DNA from: Bacteroidota bacterium | Lineage (GTDB): Bacteria > Bacteroidota > Bacteroidia > Bacteroidales > Dysgonomonadaceae | Length of the DNA: 57,960 bases | Direction: 5' to 3' | Assembly: GCA_023388315.1 (NCBI GenBank) | Contig: JAEWGM010000016.1 | Location: 1 to 57,960 of the forward strand | In this document: in pieces, positions 33,477 through 40,724 of the stretch | Numbering within the stretch: the first letter of the stretch is position 1 | How the letters are laid out: each line of letters begins with the position of its first letter | Made by a program: the position numbers and the translations under genes | The notes under the pieces: generated by a model | The model's input: the letters and a program-made list of their open reading frames with translations, nothing else | The model's database searches: none | Told to the model about the DNA's origin: nothing

Positions 33477-33484
33477 TATCTTTG
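33477..33484 (+). promoter_or_regulatory. TATCTTTG -7 box for mntA-hepT
   Basis: TAnnTTTG match 18 bases before the mntA ATG and after the hutU hairpin; gives the toxin-antitoxin pair its own transcription. Confidence 0.6.
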
Positions 33485-33501
33485 TCAAAAAACAATGCGT
33501 T

Positions 33502-33804
33502 ATGAATTATCTTAGCACCTATCAATCTCAAATTGCCGATTTATGTCGCAAGTACAACGTGCGCAAATTATTTGCGTTCGGTTCCGTTCTTACCGACAGT
33601 TTCAACGATGAAAGCGATATTGATTTGATTGTGGAAATCGCAGACGAAAATCCGTTGGAATATGCCGATAATTATTTTAATCTGAAATTCGCGTTGCTGG
33701 ATTTATTAAACCGTCCGGTAGATTTGTTGGAAAACAAGGCTGTTCGTAATCCAATAATGCGCAAACATATAGACAATTCAAAACAGTTGCTTTATGCAGG
33801 ATAA
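33502..33804 (+). CDS. mntA: MntA-type minimal nucleotidyltransferase antitoxin
   Basis: 100 residues. MNT-fold nucleotidyltransferase with the motif G27-S28-x10-D39-x-D41 (GSVLTDSFNDESDID). In characterised HepT/MntA modules this enzyme adds AMP to a tyrosine of HepT, silencing the toxin. It overlaps the toxin gene by 11 bases. The full-length active site suggests a working antitoxin. Set between hutU and the formimidoyltransferase gene, it looks inserted in a metabolic operon. Confidence 0.9.
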   Translation: MNYLSTYQSQIADLCRKYNVRKLFAFGSVLTDSFNDESDIDLIVEIADENPLEYADNYFNLKFALLDLLNRPVDLLENKAVRNPIMRKHIDNSKQLLYAG

Positions 33805-34153
33805 TAAGCGATTTGACATTCAAGTTTGTCTTACAGATATTGAGTTTGCAATAACCGAAATAAATGAGTTTTTACCCGAAAAGCGTAATTTTTTCGAGTT
33901 TGAAAAAGATGCGAAAACCCGAAAAGCCGTCGAGCGTAATATCGAAATCATCGGTGAAGCGATGAATCGCATTCTAAAAATAGACCCGAATTTTCCTATA
34001 ACCTATTCTCGCAAAATCGTAGATACCAGAAACCGTATAATCCACGGATATGATTCTGTTTCTGCCGATGTAGTGTGGCTGATAGTGATGAATTATTTAC
34101 CTGAACTCGAAAAACAAGTAAAGGAATTACTACAAAACCCAAATCTAAAATAA
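33794..34153 (+). CDS. hepT: HepT-like (DUF86) ribonuclease toxin
   Basis: 119 residues, all-helical HEPN-domain protein. The catalytic R-x4-H-x-Y motif is R79-H84-Y86 (RNRIIHGY), where the tyrosine is the AMPylation target in studied homologues and R/H are the RNase residues. ERNIEIIGEAMNRI is the other conserved helix. The toxin cleaves RNA when freed from MntA. Overlap with mntA ensures coupled translation. The formimidoyltransferase gene starts 10 bases after its stop. Confidence 0.9.
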   Translation: MQDNKRFDIQVCLTDIEFAITEINEFLPEKRNFFEFEKDAKTRKAVERNIEIIGEAMNRILKIDPNFPITYSRKIVDTRNRIIHGYDSVSADVVWLIVMNYLPELEKQVKELLQNPNLK

Positions 34154-34163
34154 AAAACTTTTT

Positions 34164-35060
34164 ATGAACAAAATCATGGAATGCGTTCCCAATTTCAGTG
34201 AAGGACGCGACAAGCAAAAAATCGAAAAAATAGCGGATTGTTTTCGCGGAAAAGAAAACGTGAAGCTGCTGGACTACAGCAGCGATGCCGACCACAACCG
34301 CTCGGTAATTACCGTTGTTGGCGAACCCGAAGCGTTGAAAAACGCCGTTATCGAAGCCATTGGCAAAGCTGTTGAGTTAATCGATATGACAAAACACAGC
34401 GGCCAACATCCGCGTATGGGAGCCGTTGATGTGGTGCCGTTTATCCCCATAAAAGGCGTAACGGTTGACGACGCCATCGCCCTGTCGAAAGAAGTGGCCC
34501 AAACGGTTGCCGAAAAATACAACTTGCCTGTTTTCTTGTACGAAAAATCGGCATCGGCGCCACACCGCGAAAACTTGTCAGCAGTTCGCAAAGGCGAATT
34601 CGAAGGAATGGTGGAAAAAATAAAACAACCCGAGTGGACACCCGATTTCGGGCCTGCCGAGCGCCACGCTACTGCCGGCACCGTTGCCATTGGCGCGCGC
34701 ATGCCACTGGTGGCATACAACGTAAACTTGGGTACCGATAACCTCGAAATTGCCACCGCGATTGCTAAAAAAGTGCGATTTATTGGTGGCGGATTGCGTT
34801 TCTGCAAAGGAATGGGCGTGGCACTGGAAGACCGCGGCATTACGCAAGTATCAATGAACCTCACCGATTACACTAAAACAGCCATCTATCGCGCGCACGA
34901 AATGGTACGTATGGAAGCGCAACGTTATGGCGTTCCCGTTGTGGGAGCGGAAGTTATCGGCTTGGTTCCGATGGAAGCGTTGGTGGATGCAGCCGCTTAC
35001 TACCTCGGACTTGAGAATTTCTCGATGAATCAGGTGTTGGAAGCGCAGATAATGGAGTAA
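34164..35060 (+). CDS. ftcD: Glutamate formimidoyltransferase
   Basis: 298 residues. Transfers the formimino group from N-formimino-glutamate to tetrahydrofolate, the last carbon-releasing step of this histidine pathway. Conserved start MECVPNFSEGRDK, DADHNRSVITVVG, HPRMGAVDVVPFIP and the YNVNLGT segment are present. Length matches the stand-alone transferase; in animals the transferase and cyclodeaminase are one protein, here the cyclodeaminase is a separate gene (38.2 kb). It directly follows hepT, so its expression may depend on the toxin-antitoxin promoter or on read-through from hutU. Confidence 0.93.
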   Translation: MNKIMECVPNFSEGRDKQKIEKIADCFRGKENVKLLDYSSDADHNRSVITVVGEPEALKNAVIEAIGKAVELIDMTKHSGQHPRMGAVDVVPFIPIKGVTVDDAIALSKEVAQTVAEKYNLPVFLYEKSASAPHRENLSAVRKGEFEGMVEKIKQPEWTPDFGPAERHATAGTVAIGARMPLVAYNVNLGTDNLEIATAIAKKVRFIGGGLRFCKGMGVALEDRGITQVSMNLTDYTKTAIYRAHEMVRMEAQRYGVPVVGAEVIGLVPMEALVDAAAYYLGLENFSMNQVLEAQIME

Positions 35061-35064
35061 AAAG

Positions 35065-35097
35065 TCCCTCTCCTTTGGAGAGGGATTTAGGGAGAGG
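35065..35097 (+). promoter_or_regulatory. Alternative hairpins before pnuC
   Basis: TCCCTCTCC (35065-35073) pairs perfectly with GGAGAGGGA (35077-35085). The same left arm can also pair with GGAGAGG at 35091-35097, two bases before the pnuC ATG. The two pairings exclude each other. It also matches a common dispersed intergenic repeat (CCTCTCC...GGAGAGG), so a regulatory role is only a possibility. Confidence 0.35.
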
Positions 35098-35099
35098 TG

Positions 35100-35678
35100 A
35101 TGAATTATCTCGAACTTTTTGCCGCCCTGCTCGGCATCGCAAGCGTTTGGTATGCCCGAAAGGAGAACATTTTGGTGTTCCCTTTCGGCATTGTCAACGT
35201 GCTGATTTACATTTATATCTGTTTCGTGGCGCGACTTTACGCCAACGCCGGAATAAACGCCGTTTATCTCGTTTCCAACATCTACGGATGGTATATGTGG
35301 GCGCGCACCGACGAGAATAGCCAAACGTTGCAAATCAGCCGAAATAAGCCGATACAGAATGTCATTTCGTGGACGGCAGTTGTTTTGATTTACATCGCCG
35401 TATTTTTTATTTTGCGATATGTAAACCGAACCGACGCACAGTATGTGCAATCCTATTTGCCTTATATTGATTCGTTTAACACCGCGTTCTTTTTGGTGGC
35501 AACTATTCTAATGGCGGTGAAAAAGTTGGAAAACTGGCAGTTTTGGATCATCGGCAACATTGTTTCGATACCCATTTTTGCATCGCAAGGATTGTATTTC
35601 ACCAGCGGGCAATATACCGTGTTTTTGGTGTTGGCGATATTGGGATGGAAGGAGTGGAAAAGGAAAATTACTAATTGA
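35100..35678 (+). CDS. pnuC: PnuC-family vitamin transporter
   Basis: 192 residues, about seven membrane helices. PnuC proteins are facilitators for nicotinamide riboside; close relatives in Bacteroidota carry thiamine or riboflavin. Family blocks: ARKENILVFPFGIVNVLIYIYIC near residue 17, YGWYMW (WxxW motif) near 62 and a C-terminal GLYFTSGQYTVFLVLAILGWKEW. No TPP riboswitch or thiamine gene is nearby, so nicotinamide riboside is the default guess. ATG 35100 is taken; GTG 35097 directly before it is possible. Confidence 0.88.
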   Translation: MNYLELFAALLGIASVWYARKENILVFPFGIVNVLIYIYICFVARLYANAGINAVYLVSNIYGWYMWARTDENSQTLQISRNKPIQNVISWTAVVLIYIAVFFILRYVNRTDAQYVQSYLPYIDSFNTAFFLVATILMAVKKLENWQFWIIGNIVSIPIFASQGLYFTSGQYTVFLVLAILGWKEWKRKITN

Positions 35679-35700
35679 TAATTACAAAAGACTAATTGCG

Positions 35701-36276
35701 TTGAAAACAAAATTGCTGATATTACTTTTGTGTTTGTTATGCTGTGTGCAACTGTTTCCTCAAATTGTTCCAAGTAAGCAAATAGATAACCACAAAGAAA
35801 ATGCAATTTATATTGAAGTATTAGGAAACTCCGTTACCGGTTTATCATTAAATTATGATAGAATTATTAAGCATTACACCAACTCATTCATAAACGTTAC
35901 AGCCGGAATCGGAATTGGAGATTACAGTTCTTTTAATTTTCCTTTTTCTGCAAATTATTCTTTTTCAATATCTCCTCCTAACCATTATATTGAACTGGGG
36001 TTAGGCACGGGAATTCATTTTTTTGATGATATTAAAGAACGAAATACAAGGATATTAATTACATCAAGACTTGGATACAAGTATCAACGTCCGCGAGGTG
36101 GATTTTATTTAAGGGCAGGATTTACTCCGGTTGCGCCTTTGTTTTACTTCAAGGATAATGATTATCACGAAACATTATTCACATCGAAAACGAAGAGTTA
36201 TGGAGAATGGGAATTATTAGAGAATTTTGATTTGTTTTTCTGTTCAGTAAGTTTGTGCTTAGGCTATTCTTTTTAA
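35701..36276 (+). CDS. Secreted protein, small beta-barrel-like, TTG start
   Basis: 191 residues from TTG 35701: MKTKLLILLLCLLCCVQLFPQ is a clear signal peptide; no ATG lies in a suitable place, since the only upstream in-frame ATG is within pnuC and reads unrelated sequence. The mature part alternates hydrophobic and polar residues (INVTAGIGIGDYSSFNFPF, HYIELGLGTGIHFF, GGFYLRAGFTPVAPLFYF) and ends in an aromatic strand (SLCLGYSF), as outer-membrane barrel strands do. I do not recognise a named family. It follows pnuC by 22 bases; AT-rich relative to it. Confidence 0.6.
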   Translation: MKTKLLILLLCLLCCVQLFPQIVPSKQIDNHKENAIYIEVLGNSVTGLSLNYDRIIKHYTNSFINVTAGIGIGDYSSFNFPFSANYSFSISPPNHYIELGLGTGIHFFDDIKERNTRILITSRLGYKYQRPRGGFYLRAGFTPVAPLFYFKDNDYHETLFTSKTKSYGEWELLENFDLFFCSVSLCLGYSF

Positions 36277-36331
36277 ATTAAGAGATTTCAGATTTGCGAT
36301 TATAATAATTTACCGAAGTTAGGATAATAAA

Positions 36332-36372
36332 CCTCAGCGTTCTCCGAGAAACCTCTGTGCTTCTCTGTGTAA
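36332..36372 (+). repeat. Unit A copy 1 of 3
   Basis: Core CTCAGCG...CCGAGAAACCTCTG, then TGCTTCTCTGTGTAA. It is followed at 36406 by ATGAATAATCTCATCC, mirroring the hutI start. Confidence 0.75.
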
Positions 36373-36425
36373 TAAAAAATTTGTGTAATAAAAAAATAGA
36401 AAATAATGAATAATCTCATCCAACA

Positions 36426-36500
36426 AATAAGCTAATAAGGTTTACTGGTTGAGTAAATTTTAGGTACTAAGGTTAATGACAACAAAATAAGGTTCTAAAA
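36426..36500 (+). repeat. Unit B copy 1 of 2
   Basis: Begins ATAAGCTAATAAGGTTTAC and ends near AATAAGGTTCTAAAAAACAA; nearly identical to the copy at about 36636-36705. Confidence 0.75.
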
Positions 36501-36579
36501 AACAATAGATAAGAAAGATTTAAGATTTACGATTTCAAATTTATGATTATGATAATCTTCCGAAATCAAGATAATAAAT

Positions 36580-36619
36580 CTCAGCGAACTTTGAGAAACC
36601 TCCGTGCTTCTCTGTGTAA
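36580..36619 (+). repeat. Unit A copy 2 of 3
   Basis: CTCAGCGAACTTTGAGAAAC then CTCCGTGCTTCTCTGTGTAA, preceded by GATTTACGATTTCAAATTTATGA-type sequence shared with copies 1 and 3. Confidence 0.75.
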
Positions 36620-36635
36620 ATAAAAAAACAGCAAC

Positions 36636-36705
36636 AGATAAGCTAATAAGGTTTACTGGTTGAGTAAATTTAGGATACTAAGGTTTATGACAACAAATAA
36701 GGTTA
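36636..36705 (+). repeat. Unit B copy 2 of 2
   Basis: Same order of words as copy 1. Its right part forms the left arm of the long hairpin at 36676-36753. Confidence 0.75.
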
Positions 36706-36753
36706 AAAAAAACAATATTATAAAACCTTATTTTCATTCAACTTACCTTAGTA
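36676..36753. repeat. Long imperfect inverted repeat
   Basis: Left arm 36676-36704 (TACTAAGGTTTATGA...AATAAGGTT) pairs with right arm 36724-36753 (AACCTTATTTTCAT...CCTTAGTA) around a 19-base A/T loop. It lies just upstream of the hutI promoter boxes. Confidence 0.65.
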
Positions 36754-36805
36754 GCAGGAAATAAGCAAAAGAACTAAAACCTTATTACCTTATTATCGGT
36801 TTGTT

Positions 36806-36824
36806 TATTTTTGATATACATTTG
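36806..36824 (+). promoter_or_regulatory. Two overlapping TAnnTTTG boxes for hutI
   Basis: TATTTTTG (36806-36813) and TACATTTG (36817-36824) both match the -7 consensus. They would give a leader of about 145-160 bases that includes unit A copy 3. Confidence 0.5.
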
Positions 36825-36919
36825 TTGAATCAAATTGCTATCTAAAAACAGATAGATAAGATGGATTTAGATGTGTGATTTCAGGTTTACGTTTATGGAT
36901 TTAAAATAATAAAATATTT

Positions 36920-36954
36920 GCGAACTCTGAGAAACCTCCGTGCTTCTCTGTGTA
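36920..36954 (+). repeat. Unit A copy 3 of 3 (in hutI leader)
   Basis: GCGAACTCTGAGAAACCTCC followed by GTGCTTCTCTGTGTA, 21 bases before the hutI ATG. Confidence 0.75.
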
Positions 36955-36975
36955 CCACAAAAAAATAGAAGAAAT

Positions 36976-38220
36976 ATGAACAACCTCATCATAAAAAACG
37001 CCGCCCAAGTAGTTACCTGCAGCGGTTTTAAAGGAAAACGTGGAAAGGAAATGTCTGACCTGCACGTGATTGAAAACGGAACGGTTATTGTTACCGACGG
37101 CATCATTTCGCACGTTTTAGAACAGGACGAACCTATTCCCGTAAACGAAAAAGATTACGAAATAATCTCTGCCGAAGGCAAAGCGCTGCTTCCCGGATTT
37201 GTTGATCCACACACGCACTTTGTGTTTGGCGGGTATCGCGAAGAGGAATTTTCGTGGCGTATGCGTGGCGACAGCTATATGGATATTATGAACCGTGGTG
37301 GTGGAATTGTCAATACCACACGTGCCACGCGAGAAGCATCGGAAGAAGAGTTGATGGTAGCCGGAAAGATGCGCTTAGACGCGATGATGCAACTCGGCAT
37401 CACCACCGTGGAAGGCAAAAGCGGATACGGATTGGACAAAGATACCGAAATGAAGCAATTGCGCGTGATGCGCCGCCTCAACGAAGAACATCCGATGGAT
37501 ATTGTGCCCACATTTATGGGCGCGCACGCCACACCCGCGGAGTGGAAAGGTAAGGAAGACGCGTTTATCGATTTCAACATCAGCGAAGTGATGCCGGCGG
37601 TAGCAGAGGAGAAACTGGCGGAATTTGCCGATATTTTCTGCGAAAAAAATGTGTTCACTGTCGAGCAATCGCGCCGATACCTGAAAGCGGCACGCGAACT
37701 TGGCTTCAAACTGAAAATACATGCCGATGAAATCGTGCAATTTGGCGGCGCCGAACTCGCAGCCGAACTAAAATGCCTTTCTGCAGATCACCTTTTACAA
37801 GCATCCGACGAAGGAATCCGTGCCATGGCAGAAGCGGGTGTAGTTGCCACATTGCTGCCGCTCACGGCGTTTTCGCTTCGCGAAGAGTACGCCCGCGGAC
37901 GAAAAATGATAGACGAAAACTGCATCGTGGCAATGGCAACCGATTTAAACCCAGGAAGTTCGTTCACGGCATCGGTTCCGCTGCTTTTCGCTCTAGCGTG
38001 CATCTATATGAAACTTTCACCCGAAGAAGCTGTTACGGCATTCACGATAAACAGCGCCGCAGCCATCGATAAAGCCGACAAAATTGGTAGCATCGATGTA
38101 GGCAAACAAGGCGATTTGGTGCTGTTGCAATTCCCGTCATACAAATTTTTGCCCTATCACGTGGGGATGAATATTGTGGATACGGTAATCAAGCGCGGAT
38201 GTATTTATACAAACTCATAA
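36976..38220 (+). CDS. hutI: Imidazolonepropionase
   Basis: 414 residues. Hydrolyses 4-imidazolone-5-propionate to N-formimino-glutamate, third step of histidine degradation; amidohydrolase-fold metalloenzyme. Metal-binding H79 and H81 in FVDPHTHFVFGG, then KSGYGLD, HADEI and ATDLNPGSS are in place. Start ATG 36976 (MNNLIIKNAAQVVTC) follows the leader; the longer frame upstream runs through the repeat. The cyclodeaminase gene begins 19 bases after the stop and hutH 79 bases further on, all same strand. Confidence 0.94.
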   Translation: MNNLIIKNAAQVVTCSGFKGKRGKEMSDLHVIENGTVIVTDGIISHVLEQDEPIPVNEKDYEIISAEGKALLPGFVDPHTHFVFGGYREEEFSWRMRGDSYMDIMNRGGGIVNTTRATREASEEELMVAGKMRLDAMMQLGITTVEGKSGYGLDKDTEMKQLRVMRRLNEEHPMDIVPTFMGAHATPAEWKGKEDAFIDFNISEVMPAVAEEKLAEFADIFCEKNVFTVEQSRRYLKAARELGFKLKIHADEIVQFGGAELAAELKCLSADHLLQASDEGIRAMAEAGVVATLLPLTAFSLREEYARGRKMIDENCIVAMATDLNPGSSFTASVPLLFALACIYMKLSPEEAVTAFTINSAAAIDKADKIGSIDVGKQGDLVLLQFPSYKFLPYHVGMNIVDTVIKRGCIYTNS

Positions 38221-38239
38221 CTCAAAACTCAAAACTATT

Positions 38240-38866
38240 ATGAAACTACAAGACTTAACTCTAAAACAATTCTTAGAAAAAACCGCAGGAAATGAACCTG
38301 TTCCCGGAGGCGGAAGCAGCTCGGCGTTGAACGCGGCCATTGCATCGGCATTGACAGAAATGCAGGCAAACTTAACCATCGGTAAAAAAAATTACACCGA
38401 AGTAGAAAGCTTTATGAAAGAAACCGCCGCAAAAATGGCGGAGAACCAAAAGCTTTTCGTGAACGACATCGATCACGACGCGGACGCATACAACCTTGTT
38501 TTCGACGCGTTTAAATATCCGAAAGAAACGGAAGAAGAAAAAGCGTTCCGCTCAGGAAAAATTCAGGAAGCTATGAAGGTGGCGGCATCGGTGCCGATGG
38601 AAGTGGCCGAACGCGCGTTTGCTATGATGGACGTGATTGCCGAAACCGTACAAAAAGGCAACAAAAATGCCGTAACCGATGGTTGCGTAGCCATGATGGC
38701 TTGCAGGACCGCCGTTCTTGGCGCGCTGCTGAACGTTCGCATCAACTTGGGTTCCATAAAAGACGAAGCGTTTGTAAAAGAACTCGCTGAGAAATGCGAC
38801 CGCATAGAGAAAGAAACCGTTGCCAAAGAGCAAGGGTTGATAGATTGGGTAAAAAAACAACTTTAA
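38240..38866 (+). CDS. Formimidoyltetrahydrofolate cyclodeaminase
   Basis: 208 residues, all-helical. Releases ammonia from 5-formimino-tetrahydrofolate to give 5,10-methenyl-tetrahydrofolate, completing what the ftcD-type transferase starts. PVPGGGSSSALNAAIASALTEM near residue 20 and NDIDHDADAYNLVFDAF near 75 are family blocks. It is the stand-alone (FchA-like) form corresponding to the C-terminal half of animal FTCD. Co-transcribed with hutI. Confidence 0.92.
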   Translation: MKLQDLTLKQFLEKTAGNEPVPGGGSSSALNAAIASALTEMQANLTIGKKNYTEVESFMKETAAKMAENQKLFVNDIDHDADAYNLVFDAFKYPKETEEEKAFRSGKIQEAMKVAASVPMEVAERAFAMMDVIAETVQKGNKNAVTDGCVAMMACRTAVLGALLNVRINLGSIKDEAFVKELAEKCDRIEKETVAKEQGLIDWVKKQL

Positions 38867-38880
38867 TAGCGTTGAGCGTG

Positions 38881-38919
38881 GGGCATTGGGCGTTGAGTGA
38901 GAGCCTTTTCCCAATGCCC
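38881..38919. repeat. Intergenic hairpin repeat
   Basis: GGGCATTGGG (38881-38890) and CCCAATGCCC (38910-38919), perfect 10-bp arms. Flanked by GCGTTGAGCG/GGGCGTTGAG words that also make up the tandem repeat at 56.6 kb, so both belong to one dispersed family. Confidence 0.6.
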
Positions 38920-38945
38920 TACGCCCTTTGCACTAAGCTGAAAAA

Positions 38946-40445
38946 ATGAAAAATATCTACTACATCGGAAAAAACGATCTCACGTTTGAAGACCTCGAAC
39001 GGATCGTCAACGAAAACATTAAACTGGAGTTGTCGCAAGAAGCGAAAGAACGTATCCGTAAATGCCGCGATTACCTCGACCAAAAAATGGAGAATCAAAA
39101 AGAACCCATTTATGGCATAACCACAGGATTTGGCTCATTGTGCGACCGCACCATATCGAACAGCGACTTAAACACGTTGCAGGAAAATCTCGTGAAATCA
39201 CACGCTTGCGCGGTGGGCGACGAAGCAAAACCCGTAATTGTGAAACTAATGTTCCTGCTGAAAGCGCACGCTTTGGCGTTGGGTTACAGCGGTGTGCAAG
39301 TTGCCACCATACAACGCATGCTCGATTTTTTCAACAATGATATCTTGCCCGTGGTGTACGACAAAGGTTCGCTGGGCGCATCGGGCGATTTGGCGCCGCT
39401 GGCCAACTTGTTCCTGCCGCTTATTGGCGTGGGCGACGTGTATTACAAAGGCCAAAAACGCGACATCGGCAGCGTGCTCGATGAGTTTGGTTGGGAGCCC
39501 ATTAAACTGAAAAGCAAAGAGGGGCTGGCGCTGCTGAATGGCACGCAATTTATGTCGGCGCACGGCGTGTTTTCCATTATGAAAGCACAACGATTATCCA
39601 AACGTGCCGATTTAATCGCCGCTATTTCGCTGGACGCCTACGATGGACACATTGAGCCATTCGATGAAAAACTACACCTCATCCGCCCGCACCTCGGACA
39701 ATTGGAAACTTCGCAGAACATTCGCAAGTTTTTGGAAGGAAGTGAAATCATCACGCGCGAAAAGAAACACGTGCAAGACCCGTATTCGTTCCGTTGCGTT
39801 CCGCAAGTGCACGGCGCCACGAAAGATACCATCGCGTATGTGAAATCGGTATTGCTCACCGAAATTAATTCCGTAACCGATAACCCCACGGTTTTCCCCG
39901 ATGACGATGAAATTATTTCGGGCGGAAACTTCCACGGGCAACCGCTCGCGCTGGTATTCGATTTTCTGGCACTGGCTTTAGCTGAACTCGGCAATATTTC
40001 GGAACGCCGCGTGGCGCAATTGATTTTAGGAAAACGTGGTTTGCCCGAATTTTTGGTGGCAAATCCCGGCCTTAATTCCGGATTTATGATTCCGCAATAC
40101 ACCGCGGCGTCCATTGTGAGCCAAAACAAAATGTATTGCTATGCCGCCAGCAGCGACTCCATTGTTTCCAGCAACGGGCAGGAAGACCACGTGAGTATGG
40201 GCGCCACATCCGCCATTAAATTGCTGAAAGTGATGGATAATTTGGATTTGATTTTATCGATTGAGCTAATGAACGCCGTGCAAGCAATGGAGTTCAGGCG
40301 CCCATTGAAATCGTCGCCCATCATAGAAAAAACCATCAAAAATTACCGAAAAGAAGTGCCTTTTGTGGATGAAGACATCGTAATGTACAAAGAAATTCAC
40401 AAAACGGTGGCGTTTTTGAACCGCTTGCACGTGGATGCGCTCTAG
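38946..40445 (+). CDS. hutH: Histidine ammonia-lyase
   Basis: 499 residues. Deaminates histidine to urocanate, the first step of the pathway. The A145-S146-G147 triad in GSLGASGDLAPL cyclises to the MIO electrophile. YGITTGFGSL near 56, the QDPYSFRCVPQVHGA block and the SSNGQEDHVSMG segment complete the family pattern. Last enzyme gene of the locus, followed by a clear terminator. Its position at the end, away from hutU, means the two ends of the pathway are probably on separate transcripts. Confidence 0.95.
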   Translation: MKNIYYIGKNDLTFEDLERIVNENIKLELSQEAKERIRKCRDYLDQKMENQKEPIYGITTGFGSLCDRTISNSDLNTLQENLVKSHACAVGDEAKPVIVKLMFLLKAHALALGYSGVQVATIQRMLDFFNNDILPVVYDKGSLGASGDLAPLANLFLPLIGVGDVYYKGQKRDIGSVLDEFGWEPIKLKSKEGLALLNGTQFMSAHGVFSIMKAQRLSKRADLIAAISLDAYDGHIEPFDEKLHLIRPHLGQLETSQNIRKFLEGSEIITREKKHVQDPYSFRCVPQVHGATKDTIAYVKSVLLTEINSVTDNPTVFPDDDEIISGGNFHGQPLALVFDFLALALAELGNISERRVAQLILGKRGLPEFLVANPGLNSGFMIPQYTAASIVSQNKMYCYAASSDSIVSSNGQEDHVSMGATSAIKLLKVMDNLDLILSIELMNAVQAMEFRRPLKSSPIIEKTIKNYRKEVPFVDEDIVMYKEIHKTVAFLNRLHVDAL

Positions 40446-40513
40446 GAATATCGGAATAATAAAGAAAAAAGATTAATAAATTATAAATCAATATTTTAGT
40501 TTATTTTCTTGCG

Positions 40514-40547
40514 AACAGCCTTATTTTTAAAAAGTAAGGCTGTTTTT
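40514..40547 (+). terminator. Terminator after hutH
   Basis: AACAGCCTTA / TAAGGCTGTT stem, 11-base loop, six Ts. Confidence 0.85.
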
Positions 40548-40649
40548 TAGTTCATATAACTTTTGCTTGAATTGTTCGTTTTGTTCTTATTTTGACGTTA
40601 TTTTGTTCATATGTCTTAAATATCGATCAAAGTTTTATCCAAAATTGTA

Positions 40650-40657
40650 TATTTTTG
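40650..40657 (+). promoter_or_regulatory. TATTTTTG -7 box for the POT transporter
   Basis: TAnnTTTG match 67 bases before the ATG and after the hutH terminator. Confidence 0.5.
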
Positions 40658-40724
40658 TCCGTTTAACAAACAAATGCTTTCGTAATATATAAGATGAAAG
40701 CGATCAATTTATCAATACAACGAT

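Larger units (their letters stand above)
36277..36975. other. Repeat-rich spacer before hutI
   Basis: About 700 bases with no gene. Unit A (dTTTACGATTT..., then CTCAGCG...GAGAAACCTC(T/C)GTGCTTCTCTGTGTA) occurs three times with cores at 36332-36372, 36580-36619 and 36920-36954. Unit B (ATAAGCTAATAAGGTTTACTGGTTGAGTAAATTT...) occurs at about 36426-36500 and 36636-36705. The first A copy continues into a decayed duplicate of the hutI start. The hutI promoter and a long imperfect hairpin are also here. Confidence 0.8.

Noticed and set aside
35061..35102. TPP riboswitch before pnuC
   Set aside because: No THI-box sequence; only a short repeat hairpin is present.
35560..35700. Upstream extension of the barrel-like protein into pnuC
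   Set aside because: The extension is an out-of-frame reading of pnuC with no family likeness; the signal peptide starts at 35701.
36277..36975. Repeats as a CRISPR array
   Set aside because: Units are of different kinds, long, unevenly spaced and include a duplicated gene start; no cas genes.
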